A program made the position numbers and the translations under genes. This document shows positions 1-7,145 of a stretch of 20,500 nucleotides of DNA, one piece after another. Each line of letters opens with the position of its first letter. Position 1 is the first letter of the stretch. The notes under the pieces were generated by a model. It had not been told where the DNA came from. It saw only the letters and a program-made list of their open reading frames with translations, and did not search any database. This DNA is from an uncultured Clostridia bacterium (GTDB lineage: Bacteria; Bacillota; Clostridia; Lachnospirales; Anaerotignaceae): contig CATZIM010000006.1 of NCBI GenBank assembly GCA_958420075.1, forward strand, positions 1-20,500, given 5' to 3'.

Positions 1-66
1 CTGTTGGTCTTTGCTCTTTCCATGACGATTTTGACGGAAAAAGGCAGACGTTGCACTGCGGAATAA
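1..66 (+). CDS. Possible C-terminal end of a plus-strand gene (partial)
   Basis: Frame 1 is open from the window edge to a TAA at 64-66 and would encode about 21 residues: a short hydrophobic run (LLVFALSMTIL) and then a basic and polar end. A terminator-like hairpin follows at once (84-119), which fits the end of a plus-strand gene converging on gpsA. Frame 3 is also open here, and the stretch is too short to judge by codon use. I cannot name a product. Confidence 0.3.
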   Translation: MLVFALSMTILTEKGRRCTAE

Positions 67-83
67 AGCAAAAAATCTACATC

Positions 84-143
84 AAAAAAGCCAGAACCCT
101 TACTATGGATTCTGGCTTTCTTTATTTTCTTATGAAGATGCCC
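84..143 (+). repeat. Half copy (A) of the dispersed two-hairpin element; also the gpsA terminator
   Basis: A hairpin has arms at 87-99 (AAAGCCAGAACCC) and 107-119 (GGATTCTGGCTTT), with one mismatch and a 7-nt loop. It is followed by TTTTCTTATGAAGATGCCC at 125-143, which is identical over 19 nt to 16990-17008. On the minus strand the stem runs into six T (complement of 84-89), so it should terminate the der-plsY-gpsA transcript. The first hairpin and the linker seen in the full copies are not recognisable here. Confidence 0.75.
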
Positions 144-168
144 GAAAAAGGACATTTTTGTATGTAAT

Positions 169-1158
169 TTATTCGGACTTGCCTTCTCTTGTCATCAATT
201 CCAGTACGGCCGTCTGGGTATCTTTCCCATGGAACAGCACGTCATTGATAGCCTGTGTGATGGGCAGGTCCACATGGTATTTTTCTGCCAGATGACAAGC
301 CGCCTGTACGGTGTTGACACCTTCTACAACCATTTTGACTTCTGCCAGTGTTTCTTCCAGACTCTTGCCCTGTCCCAGCAGGATGCCTGCCCGGCGGTTA
401 CGGGAGTGCATACTGGTACAAGTAACAATCAGGTCACCGATGCCGGAAAGACCAGCGAATGTTTCCGCTTTGCCGCCCATGGCAATGCCCAGACGCTTCA
501 TTTCCGCGATACCTCTTGTCATCAGAGCCGCTTTGCTGTTATCCCCAAAGCCCAGACCGTCATTCATACCTGCTGCCAGTGCCATAACGTTTTTCAGAGC
601 TGCGCCCATTTCTACGCCAATGACATCTGTGCTGGTGTAAATGCGGAATTTGGGATTCATGAATTCTTTCTGCACCATTTTTGCCACTTCTTCATTTTCA
701 GAAGCAATGAGGCATGTGGTGGGGATTTCTCTTGCCACTTCTTCCGCATGGCTGGGGCCGGACAGCACGCATACTTCGCACTGGGGCACACATTCCTGGA
801 TGACCTGAGAAAGACGCAGCAGACTGCCGTCCTCCAGACCTTTTGCCACATTGACGATGACAGTGCCGGGTTTGAAATAAGGCGCAAAATCTGTCATGGT
901 CTGGCGCACCGCACGGGAAGGCACCGCAGAAATGACGATTTCCGCACCCTCCAGCGCCGCTTCACGGTCTGTGGTAGCTGTCAGTGTTTCCGGCAATGTA
1001 ACGCCGGGAAGATATTTTTCGTTGGTGTGTTTGCTATTGATTTCGTCTACAGCCGCCTGACTTCTTGCCCAAATCTTCACCTGATGGTCATACTTGGTCA
1101 GAATGATGGCGAGGGCTGTGCCCCAGCTGCCGGAACCGATTACCGCTACATTTTTCAT
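169..1158 (-). CDS. gpsA: Glycerol-3-phosphate dehydrogenase [NAD(P)+]
   Basis: This cytosolic enzyme reduces dihydroxyacetone phosphate to sn-glycerol 3-phosphate, the backbone for phospholipid synthesis. The 329 residues match the usual family length. The N-terminal Rossmann glycine motif GSGSWG is at 8-13. The conserved Lys106 (VAKGLE), the SGPSHAEEVA stretch around 133-142, Lys189 in the KNVMALAAG motif (the expected catalytic lysine) and the C-terminal NRRAG motif at about 254-258 are all present. The ATG has a GGGGAG ribosome site. It is the last gene of a der-plsY-gpsA operon, 16 nt after plsY. Its product is the acyl acceptor used by PlsY, so the two genes encode consecutive steps. 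Transcription probably ends at the hairpin at 84-119. Confidence 0.97.
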   Translation of the reverse strand: MKNVAVIGSGSWGTALAIILTKYDHQVKIWARSQAAVDEINSKHTNEKYLPGVTLPETLTATTDREAALEGAEIVISAVPSRAVRQTMTDFAPYFKPGTVIVNVAKGLEDGSLLRLSQVIQECVPQCEVCVLSGPSHAEEVAREIPTTCLIASENEEVAKMVQKEFMNPKFRIYTSTDVIGVEMGAALKNVMALAAGMNDGLGFGDNSKAALMTRGIAEMKRLGIAMGGKAETFAGLSGIGDLIVTCTSMHSRNRRAGILLGQGKSLEETLAEVKMVVEGVNTVQAACHLAEKYHVDLPITQAINDVLFHGKDTQTAVLELMTREGKSE

Positions 1159-1174
1159 AACAAACTCCCCTTCC

Positions 1175-1786
1175 TCAGACTTTCTTTGTCAAAGTAAACT
1201 TGTTTTCATTGCCTGCACGCAGTCTTCCGATATTTGCCCGATGTTTCCACAGTGCCAGAATGGTCAGCGCTGTCAGCACCAGCGCTCCTTCCAGTGGAAG
1301 CTGGAAGAAAAAGGCACAGATGGGAATGGCAATGGAAAAAAGCATGGAGCCCAGAGAAATATAACCGGACAATGCCACTGCCACAATACCGATGATAAAG
1401 GAAATGAGCATCAGCGGCATGGATTCTGTAAAACCAATGCACAGCACCAGGCCAATGGTGGCAGCAATGCCTTTACCGCCTTTGAAATGCAGGTAAAAAG
1501 GAAAATCATGTCCTAAGATGGTACCGGCGCAGGCATAAATCCCTGCCAGAATCCCCATATCCGGGAACAGCCATCTGGCAATGATGAAACTTACGACCCC
1601 TTTTAAAATATCCCCGATGAATGTAACCGCTCCTGCTTTAAAACCCAGCACACGCAGGGCATTGGTGGTACCCAGATTGCCGCTGCCTTTTTTGCTCAGG
1701 TCTGTTTTGCAGAGCTTGCCCATGATGAACGCCGTCTGGATACAGCCGATGCAGTACCCGATGGCAATACAAATCAGTCGAAACAT
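1175..1786 (-). CDS. plsY: Acyl-phosphate:glycerol-3-phosphate acyltransferase PlsY
   Basis: This integral membrane enzyme transfers the acyl group from acyl-phosphate to glycerol 3-phosphate to give lysophosphatidic acid, the first committed step of phospholipid synthesis in most Bacillota. The 203 residues are typical. Several hydrophobic segments alternate with the family's cytoplasmic motifs: SGNLGTTNALR at 35-45 and GHDFPFYLHFKGGKGIA at 92-108. The start ATG lies 1 nt after the der stop codon, with AAGGAT as ribosome site inside the end of der, so translation is probably coupled. gpsA, which makes its acceptor substrate, follows directly. Confidence 0.96.
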   Translation of the reverse strand: MFRLICIAIGYCIGCIQTAFIMGKLCKTDLSKKGSGNLGTTNALRVLGFKAGAVTFIGDILKGVVSFIIARWLFPDMGILAGIYACAGTILGHDFPFYLHFKGGKGIAATIGLVLCIGFTESMPLMLISFIIGIVAVALSGYISLGSMLFSIAIPICAFFFQLPLEGALVLTALTILALWKHRANIGRLRAGNENKFTLTKKV

Positions 1787-1787
1787 A

Positions 1788-3113
1788 TCAATCCTTATCC
1801 CCTTTTTCTCTTACGATAAAATGAATGGGTGTGCCCACAAAACCGAAGGCTTCCCGCAGCTGGTTTTCAATATATCTGCGGTAAGAGAAGTGGAACAGTT
1901 CCCGTTCGTTGACGAAAATGACAAAGGTAGGGGGTTTTACGGATACCTGTGTCATGTAGTACAGACGCAGCTGGCGGCCTTTGTCCGCAGGGGGCTGCTG
2001 CATGGCTGTTGCTTCAATCAAAACTTCGTTCAGAACACCGGTGCTGATACGCAGGGCGTGGTTTTCGTTTACGGTCTTAATCAGTTCCAGCAGACGATTT
2101 ACACGCTGACCTGTGTGCGCAGAAATGAACACTCTGGGTGCGTAAGGCATGTATGCCAGCTCATTGCCGATGTCCTTCAGATATTTATTCATGGTCTTAT
2201 CATCTTTTTCGATGGAATCCCATTTGTTTACAGCAACAATAGCCGCTTTCCCTCTTTCGTGGGCAATACCGGCAATCTTTGTATCCTGATCGGTGATGCC
2301 TTCGTTGGCGTCAATAACCAAAATGGCAACGTCACAGCGTTCTACGGCAGCAACGGCGCGGATGATGCTGAAACGTTCGATTTCTTCTTTGATCTTGCTT
2401 TTCCGGCGCATACCTGCTGTGTCGATGAACACATATTTCTGACCATCCACTTCAATGGGAGAGTCGATGGCGTCACGGGTGGTACCAGGAATGTTGCTGA
2501 CGATAAGTCTGTCCTCTCCCAGAATCTTATTGATCAGGGAGGACTTACCTACGTTAGGTTTGCCGATGATGGCAACTTTGATTGCGTCATCTTCTTCCTG
2601 TGCGTCGCTGTCTTCAGGGAAGTGTGCCACTACCTGATCCAGCATATCACCCAGACCCAGTGCCTGACCTGCGGAAATGGGCATGGGATCGCCGATAGCA
2701 AGTTCATAAAATTCGTAAATATCCATGGTGTCACGCTTTACGCTGTCTACTTTGTTGACAGCCAGCACAACGGGTTTTTTGGTGCGGCGCAGTTTGTTTG
2801 CAACCTGACGGTCGTCGTCGGTAACGCCTGCTTTTACGTCTGTGACAAACAGAATAACGTCAGCAGTTTCAATGGCGATTTCCGCCTGCTGCAAAATCTG
2901 TTTCTGGATGATTTCTTCAGAACCGATTTCCATACCGCCGGTGTCGATGAGTGTAAATTTGTGATTCAGCCATTCTACGTCTGCGTAGATTCTGTCACGC
3001 GTTACGCCGGGGGTATCCTGTACGATGGAAATGCGTTCGCCCGCCAGCCTGTTGAAAAGGGTGGACTTGCCCACGTTGGGACGTCCCACCACTGCTACGA
3101 TGGGTTTGCTCAT
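1788..3113 (-). CDS. der: Ribosome biogenesis GTPase Der (EngA)
   Basis: This double-domain GTPase is needed for maturation of the 50S ribosomal subunit. The first G domain has the P-loop GRPNVGKS at 10-17, DTGG at 57-60 and NKVD at 120-123. The second has GKPNVGKS at 184-191 with its own DTAG and NKWD motifs. A KH-like domain forms the C terminus. The start was placed at the ATG at 3113-3111, because GGAGG lies at 3121-3125, 7 nt upstream. The longer reading to 3185 adds 24 residues not seen in the family. The protein is then 441 residues, a normal size. It is the first gene of the der-plsY-gpsA operon, behind a TATAAT promoter at 3195-3200. Confidence 0.97.
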   Translation of the reverse strand: MSKPIVAVVGRPNVGKSTLFNRLAGERISIVQDTPGVTRDRIYADVEWLNHKFTLIDTGGMEIGSEEIIQKQILQQAEIAIETADVILFVTDVKAGVTDDDRQVANKLRRTKKPVVLAVNKVDSVKRDTMDIYEFYELAIGDPMPISAGQALGLGDMLDQVVAHFPEDSDAQEEDDAIKVAIIGKPNVGKSSLINKILGEDRLIVSNIPGTTRDAIDSPIEVDGQKYVFIDTAGMRRKSKIKEEIERFSIIRAVAAVERCDVAILVIDANEGITDQDTKIAGIAHERGKAAIVAVNKWDSIEKDDKTMNKYLKDIGNELAYMPYAPRVFISAHTGQRVNRLLELIKTVNENHALRISTGVLNEVLIEATAMQQPPADKGRQLRLYYMTQVSVKPPTFVIFVNERELFHFSYRRYIENQLREAFGFVGTPIHFIVREKGDKD

Positions 3114-3194
3114 TTGTTTTCCTCCAACTCTATATTCATTGTTTTTCATTTTCATACAGAAGGGGGCATACGCCCCCACTTTCACATTCTATGT

Positions 3195-3224
3195 ATTATA
3201 GCATAAAAAAGGCGGTACATACAA
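3195..3224 (-). promoter_or_regulatory. SigA-type promoter of der-plsY-gpsA
   Basis: On the minus strand there is a perfect TATAAT (3195-3200) with an upstream TGC, giving the extended -10 form TGnTATAAT. A weak -35 TTGTAT (3219-3224) lies 18 bp away. It is about 80 bp before the der start, with no gene between. Confidence 0.65.
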
Positions 3225-3308
3225 TACTTTCCCACATTTCCGGGCTTTTTCACAAAATTTTTACGCAAAAAAGCCCCCTTGTCCACGCTGGAACAACAAA
3301 AACCGCCT
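3210..3308. repeat. Nested inverted repeats between pgeF and der
   Basis: The outer arms AGGCGGT (3210-3216) and ACCGCCT (3302-3308) enclose inner arms GGGCTTTTT (3242-3250) and AAAAAGCCC (3268-3276). On the minus strand the outer stem is followed by a T-run (complement of 3205-3210). It could be a second terminator insulating der from upstream transcription, and it overlaps the -35 side of the der promoter. The gene-free stretch 3114-3371 otherwise holds only the der promoter, leader and the pgeF terminator. Confidence 0.4.
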
Positions 3309-3322
3309 CAAATACCCTTAAT

Positions 3323-3360
3323 AAAAAAGAAAAAGGCGTGAAACCTTCAAATTTCACGCC
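3323..3360 (-). terminator. Intrinsic terminator of the rnhB/yraN-pgeF unit
   Basis: Perfect 9-bp arms GGCGTGAAA (3335-3343) and TTTCACGCC (3352-3360) have an 8-nt loop. On the minus strand they are followed by a T-rich tract of 12 nt with a single interruption. It starts 12 nt past the pgeF stop codon. Confidence 0.9.
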
Positions 3361-3371
3361 CCTCTGTCTTT

Positions 3372-4178
3372 TTACAGCAGTGTCATGACACCAGCCATAA
3401 CGCCGCGATTTTCCCGCATTTTCCGATGGGAGTAGAACCGTTCTGTGTCACACATGGTGCAAAGACCGGAAATCTCAATGTTTTCCACGCCCATATCCGC
3501 CAGCAGTCTGCGGTTGGTTTCCCACAGGTCAATTTTGTATTTTCCTTCTTCTGTGGGGTCGTCAAAAATGATGTCATCTGCAAAGGCAATCTGTTTCCGG
3601 AACAGATTCACCACAGGATCATCCACCTGGAAACAGCATTTCCCGATAGAAGGGCCAATGGCTGCCACAATATCCTTGGGGTTTGTGCCATAAGCTGCCA
3701 TCATTTCCTGTACGATTTTTTCCGCCATACGGTCGGCAGTGCCTTTCCAGCCGCAGTGTGCCAGACCAATGGCTTTGTTTTTGGTATCCAGCAGGAAAAC
3801 GGGTACGCAGTCTGCCCCGAAGATCACCAGATTGATGCCTTTTTCATTTGTCATCAAGCCGTCGATGTCGTGATAGGTTCTGTCTTTTGTAACGCCGCAG
3901 CCTTTGTCTTTGGCTGTCACTTTCAGCACATTTGTGGTATGGGTCTGCTGGGTTGCCACAAAGGCGTTTTCATCCAGCTCCAGCGCTCTTGCCAAAATGC
4001 GGTAATTTTCCGCCACAGGGGCTCTGTCCTCCCCTCTGGAAAAGCCCATGTTCATGGTGCCGTAATAGCCTGTGCTGACACCGCCGTGACGGGTGGTGAA
4101 AGCGTGTTTCACCATGCCTGTCTGGGTCAGATTATCGAATGTGATCAGTTCCAGATCACCCTTTTTTACAATCTGCAA
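3372..4178 (-). CDS. pgeF: Purine nucleoside phosphorylase / peptidoglycan editing factor PgeF (YfiH/YlmD family)
   Basis: Members of this family (DUF152, formerly multicopper polyphenol oxidase or laccase domain) have zinc-dependent purine nucleoside phosphorylase and adenosine deaminase activity, and E. coli PgeF prevents misincorporation into peptidoglycan precursors. The metal ligands are visible: His80 (QQTH), Cys124 (GADC) and His141 (AHCGWKG). The C-terminal CTMC...FYSHR signature is also present. I place the start at a TTG (4178-4176), because AAAGGAGG lies 7 nt upstream at 4186-4193. An in-frame ATG further upstream would run about 70 nt into the preceding gene and lacks a ribosome site. 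From the TTG the protein has 268 residues, the normal size. The ribosome site overlaps the stop codon of the preceding fusion gene, so the two are probably co-translated. Confidence 0.92.
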   Translation of the reverse strand: MQIVKKGDLELITFDNLTQTGMVKHAFTTRHGGVSTGYYGTMNMGFSRGEDRAPVAENYRILARALELDENAFVATQQTHTTNVLKVTAKDKGCGVTKDRTYHDIDGLMTNEKGINLVIFGADCVPVFLLDTKNKAIGLAHCGWKGTADRMAEKIVQEMMAAYGTNPKDIVAAIGPSIGKCCFQVDDPVVNLFRKQIAFADDIIFDDPTEEGKYKIDLWETNRRLLADMGVENIEISGLCTMCDTERFYSHRKMRENRGVMAGVMTLL

Positions 4179-4191
4179 GTTCCTTCCTCCT

Positions 4192-5316
4192 TTATGCCTC
4201 AAAGGCGTTTTCGATATATCGGAAATATTTCTTTCCGTCTTCTTCCAAAATCTCTGCCACATCAAAACGGCAGTCCCTGTCTGTGTCCCCTGTTTCCGCC
4301 AGATACGCCAGAGCTGTTTCGATGATGTGCGCCTGCTTCCGGCGGTCTACGGCTTCCGCAGGAGTGCCGTAAGCGGTACTGGTTCTTGTTTTTACTTCTG
4401 TAAATACCAGTATACCATCTTTCTGGGCAATGATGTCAATTTCTCCGCTGGGTTTGCGGTAATTCTGAGCAAGAATTTCATAGCCCATTTTCTTCATTTC
4501 CCTTGCGGCAAGGAGTTCGCCCCGGTTGCCTGTTTCCTTAGGTGCGGCATCTTCTTTGAGAAAATTCTTCACGAATGTCCGGCGATGGATGGGGCAGATG
4601 CCATACTGGGCAATGCCTGCCAGATGTTTCTGGGAGCCGTAACCTTTATTGGAAGTAAAATCGTAATGGGGATAGATTTCCGCCATGGCTTCCATCATGG
4701 CATCTCTGGTGACCTTTGCCACAATGCTGGCGGCACCGATGGAAATGCTCTTAGCGTCCCCTTTGATGATGCCTTTCTGGGGTGTGGATACCTTGGGAAT
4801 GGTTACTGCGTCCGCAAGGATAAAGTCCGGCTGTACTTCCAATTTGGAAAGGGCTTCCCGCATGGCTTCATAAGTTGCCTGCAAAATATTGATTTCGTCA
4901 ATGCGTTCGTTGGAAACCACACCCACAGCCCAAGCCACTGCCTGTTCTTTGATGATTTCGCAAAGCTCCTCCCGTTTCTGGGCAGAGAGTTTTTTGGAGT
5001 CATTGACACCAGCAATCTTGCAGTTTTTGGGCAGAATCACCGCCGCTGCCACCACAGGGCCGGCAAGGGGGCCTCTGCCCACTTCGTCAATGCCTGCCAC
5101 CAGTTCAAAGCCATTGGCATAACATTCCCGCTCATAGGTCAGCAATGTTTCCAGCCGTTCCAACTCCGCCAAATATGCGTCGTATTTCTTCTGGAAACGG
5201 GTCACAAGGCTCTGGACGCCTTTGCGGCTGTCGGCGGCAAATTCCGGCAAAACTTCCGGCAGTTTTTCCACGGGACAGCTGCTTAATATTTCTTTGATTT
5301 CCCCAACGGACTGCAT
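4192..5316 (-). CDS. rnhB: Ribonuclease HII fused to a YraN-family (UPF0102) nuclease-like domain
   Basis: RNase HII cleaves RNA-DNA hybrids and removes single ribonucleotides from DNA. Residues about 70-255 form this domain: GIDEVGRGPLAGP (catalytic Asp77, Glu78), Asp169 (ADA) and Asp187 (KGDAKS), and the usual NKGYGSQKH end. After a short linker (256-262), residues 263-374 are a complete YraN domain: GNRGE, GYEILAQNYR, GEIDII (Asp294), TEVKTR (Glu307, Lys309) and GTPAEAV, the acidic/lysine pattern of a restriction-endonuclease-like fold. YraN is normally a separate protein. There is no stop or start between the domains, so this is one 374-residue polypeptide. Residues 1-69 are a helical N-terminal extension seen in many clostridial RNases HII. 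The ATG has an AAAGGAGAG ribosome site, and a terminator precedes the gene. Confidence 0.93.
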   Translation of the reverse strand: MQSVGEIKEILSSCPVEKLPEVLPEFAADSRKGVQSLVTRFQKKYDAYLAELERLETLLTYERECYANGFELVAGIDEVGRGPLAGPVVAAAVILPKNCKIAGVNDSKKLSAQKREELCEIIKEQAVAWAVGVVSNERIDEINILQATYEAMREALSKLEVQPDFILADAVTIPKVSTPQKGIIKGDAKSISIGAASIVAKVTRDAMMEAMAEIYPHYDFTSNKGYGSQKHLAGIAQYGICPIHRRTFVKNFLKEDAAPKETGNRGELLAAREMKKMGYEILAQNYRKPSGEIDIIAQKDGILVFTEVKTRTSTAYGTPAEAVDRRKQAHIIETALAYLAETGDTDRDCRFDVAEILEEDGKKYFRYIENAFEA

Positions 5317-5334
5317 GGTTCTTCTCTCCTTTTG

Positions 5335-5366
5335 AAAAAAAGCCCCCGACTGGAAACCAATCGGGG
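5335..5366 (-). terminator. Intrinsic terminator of the secreted-protein gene
   Basis: Ten-base arms CCCCGACTGG (5344-5353) and CCAATCGGGG (5357-5366), with one G-T pair and a 3-nt loop, are followed on the minus strand by seven T (5335-5341). It lies 8 nt past the stop of the 5375-6103 gene and separates it from rnhB. Confidence 0.92.
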
Positions 5367-5374
5367 TCTTGTGT

Positions 5375-6103
5375 TTAATTAAAATTCATGATCATTTCGT
5401 TTGTAGTTACGTCATCCCAATCGTCATGGTTATATACACGGAATACTACACTAATATTATAGATCTTGTCAATACCAGCACGTTTCAAATCGCTGTCCTC
5501 AATGGTCAAACGGTCTGTTTCTTCTCTGTCACCCAAAACATTTGCATAGAGATAACCTTCCACTTCTTTGTTATTCACCTCTAAGCTGTCCAGCACGACA
5601 GTCTGTTCCAAGTCACTGTTATTGGTGAACTTGAAATCCACTTCAATACCGTCGATATATCCGGCGGATTCTCTAACACCGGTACACTGGATTTTCATAT
5701 TATTGACATTGGTGCTGGGTTTGCTGGCAAGTTCCCCCAGTCTGCTGTCATCGTCAGAAGCGGTTTCTTCCGGCTGTTCCGGTTCTTTTTGTTCTGTTTC
5801 TGTTTGCTCTGTTTCTTTTTGTTCTGTTTCCCCTAAAATAACGGTTTTGGAAGCAGCATCCCATGTAACGTTTTTCCCTACGGCTTCCCCAACGGCACGG
5901 ACAGGCAGATATGTAGTCCCTTCATAGATAAAAGGTTCTTTGTCTGTTTTCAGTTCTTTCCCGTCTACAACGATTTTAATGTTGTTAAACATAACAGGAA
6001 TGTCCATGTTTGCCACCTTAGCGTAAGCGGCAGGCGCTGCACCCATAACAAGAGCAGCCACCGTTGCCCCTAAACATACATCTTTGATTCTTTGGAATTT
6101 CAT
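5375..6103 (-). CDS. Secreted protein with copper amine oxidase N-terminal-like domain
   Basis: The 242-residue protein starts with a Sec signal peptide: basic N terminus, hydrophobic core at about 11-25, likely cleavage after AYA at 26-28. Residues about 38-92 match the copper-amine-oxidase N-terminal (stalk) domain: an 'I.V.DG..L..D..P.IYEGTTYLPVRAVGEAVG..V.WD...KTVIL' pattern. In Bacillota this is a common extracellular module and does not by itself imply amine oxidase activity. A low-complexity Glu/Thr/Gln/Pro linker (93-116) follows, then about 110 residues of unknown, probably beta-rich structure. The start at 6103 was chosen because it gives the signal peptide at the N terminus and has a GGGGG site 8 nt upstream; the reading to 6157 adds 18 residues. 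The function is unknown. It lies in a small accessory islet next to an XRE regulator. Confidence 0.85.
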   Translation of the reverse strand: MKFQRIKDVCLGATVAALVMGAAPAAYAKVANMDIPVMFNNIKIVVDGKELKTDKEPFIYEGTTYLPVRAVGEAVGKNVTWDAASKTVILGETEQKETEQTETEQKEPEQPEETASDDDSRLGELASKPSTNVNNMKIQCTGVRESAGYIDGIEVDFKFTNNSDLEQTVVLDSLEVNNKEVEGYLYANVLGDREETDRLTIEDSDLKRAGIDKIYNISVVFRVYNHDDWDDVTTNEMIMNFN

Positions 6104-6162
6104 GTCAAAAGCCCCCTTTTGATGGTTTTTATTTTTATGATATCTTAAAAATACCACAATTC

Positions 6163-6179
6163 TCCCCTATTTTAGGGGA
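6163..6179. promoter_or_regulatory. Dyad between the XRE gene and the secreted-protein gene
   Basis: TCCCCTA (6163-6169) and TAGGGGA (6173-6179) pair perfectly around TTT. No good T-run follows on the minus strand, so an operator for the neighbouring XRE regulator is as likely as a weak terminator. This is inference from position and symmetry only. Confidence 0.35.
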
Positions 6180-6215
6180 AATTCCAAAATATTCCTGTGC
6201 TATTCTAAATAAAAC

Positions 6216-6467
6216 CTATTTGTCCTCCTCATCGGGAAAAAAGAAAGCAACCGGTACCCCCAATATCCCGGCGATTTTGATTAATTCATAATCCGCAATA
6301 AAACGCTCGCCTTTTTCCATGCGGCAAATGGAATAGCGGTCAATGGTGATGCCTTCCAACTGCAAAGCCCGGGACAATGCTGCCTGTGATACCTTCTTTT
6401 CCATACGAATTTTTCGGATTTGTTCCCCACAGATATTTTTCTTCCCGTCATATTCGTATATTTTCAT
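6216..6467 (-). CDS. XRE-family helix-turn-helix regulator
   Basis: A small cytosolic DNA-binding protein of 83 residues made almost entirely of one Cro/C1-type HTH domain. The pattern is 'GEQIRKIRMEKKVSQAALSRAL' at about 14-35, then 'ITIDRYSICRMEKGERFIADYELIKIAGILGVPVAFFF'. The normal HTH spacing is stretched by a few residues between the two recognition segments (QLEGITIDRYS), a variant seen in clostridial members. The ATG has a GAGGGGG site about 8 nt upstream. It is transcribed away from the zinc-ribbon gene at 6575. A 21-bp dyad sits in the shared promoter region and another follows its stop codon, so it may regulate one or both neighbours. Its targets are unproven. Confidence 0.85.
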   Translation of the reverse strand: MKIYEYDGKKNICGEQIRKIRMEKKVSQAALSRALQLEGITIDRYSICRMEKGERFIADYELIKIAGILGVPVAFFFPDEEDK

Positions 6468-6492
6468 GGCGCACAGTCCCCCTCATTTTTTC

Positions 6493-6522
6493 TTGACATT
6501 ACCATGTGTTTTGTCTTATGAT
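6493..6522 (+). promoter_or_regulatory. SigA-type promoter of the zinc-ribbon/OB-fold gene
   Basis: A perfect TTGACA (6493-6498) and TATGAT (6517-6522) are separated by 18 bp, 53 nt before the ATG at 6575. The downstream edge of the -10 touches the dyad at 6521-6541. Confidence 0.75.
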
Positions 6523-6541
6523 GTTGCTAAAGATGCAACAT
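6521..6541. promoter_or_regulatory. 21-bp dyad at the transcription start region (candidate operator)
   Basis: ATGTTGC (6521-6527) and GCAACAT (6535-6541) form perfect 7-bp arms around a 7-nt centre. It starts at the end of the -10 box and spans the expected transcription start, where a bound repressor would block initiation. The divergent XRE protein is the obvious candidate ligand, but nothing in the sequence proves it. Confidence 0.5.
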
Positions 6542-6574
6542 TATGTATTTCATATCAAAAAGGAGAGGAAATCT

Positions 6575-7141
6575 ATGGAAACACCAAAAGCAAAGAAATG
6601 TAAATTCTGTCAGAGTGAAATTCCCCAAAAGGCGTCTGTATGCCCACAGTGCGGCAAAAAACAAGGCGGCAAGGCAAAATGGATCATTGCGGTCATTGTT
6701 GTCCTTCTGATTTTTTCCGCCCTTGTAGGCGGCGAGGAAAAACCGACATCTTCTGGAGAAAATCCCCCTGTTGCGGAAAACAGCACACCATCAGATACTG
6801 GCAAAACAGAAGAAACCGCACCTGTGGAAATCATGGAAGTTTCTCCTGCGGATCTGCTTTCCTCCTATGAAGCAAACGAAGTCAAAGGGGATGCCCTTTA
6901 TGAAGGAAAAACCATGCGGCTCAGCGGCACCGTCGGTTCCATCGGCAAAGATGTTATGGAAGAAGTTTACATCACCTTTGCCGGAGAAGAATTTGCCATC
7001 ACCTCTGTACAGTGTTATTTCTCTGATGAAGCTCAAATTGAAAAAGTCATGGAATTGCAGGAAGGGGATGCCATCACATTGGTTGGTGTCTGTGACGGCA
7101 AATTTGGCAATGTGCTCATCAAAGACTGTGTATTTGAATAA
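6575..7141 (+). CDS. Membrane-anchored zinc-ribbon protein with tRNA_anti-like OB-fold domain
   Basis: A protein of 188 residues in three parts. Residues 9-26 are a zinc ribbon with CxxC pairs (Cys9/Cys12, Cys23/Cys26). Residues about 36-53 are a single hydrophobic membrane segment. After a Ser/Thr/Pro/Glu-rich linker (about 55-85), the C-terminal 100 residues ('YEGKTMRLSGTVGSIGKD...QEGDAITLVGVCDG...VLIKDCVF') resemble the tRNA_anti-like family, an OB-fold often found on the outer side of the membrane in Bacillota. The ribbon would be cytoplasmic and the OB fold extracellular. The biochemical role is unknown. The ATG at 6575 was chosen for its AAGGAGAGG site; the upstream in-frame ATGs lie over the promoter. 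Downstream it meets repeat copy B, 5 nt past the stop. Confidence 0.85.
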   Translation: METPKAKKCKFCQSEIPQKASVCPQCGKKQGGKAKWIIAVIVVLLIFSALVGGEEKPTSSGENPPVAENSTPSDTGKTEETAPVEIMEVSPADLLSSYEANEVKGDALYEGKTMRLSGTVGSIGKDVMEEVYITFAGEEFAITSVQCYFSDEAQIEKVMELQEGDAITLVGVCDGKFGNVLIKDCVFE

Positions 7142-7145
7142 TCAC

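Noticed and set aside
229..1197. Long plus-strand open frames opposite gpsA, der, rnj, pgeF and the ATPase
   Set aside because: They are antisense to genes with complete family motifs, rich in His, Cys and Phe as expected for antisense readings, and lack ribosome sites.
5375..6103. Active copper amine oxidase
   Set aside because: Only the small N-terminal-like module is present; the catalytic domain and its topaquinone site are absent.
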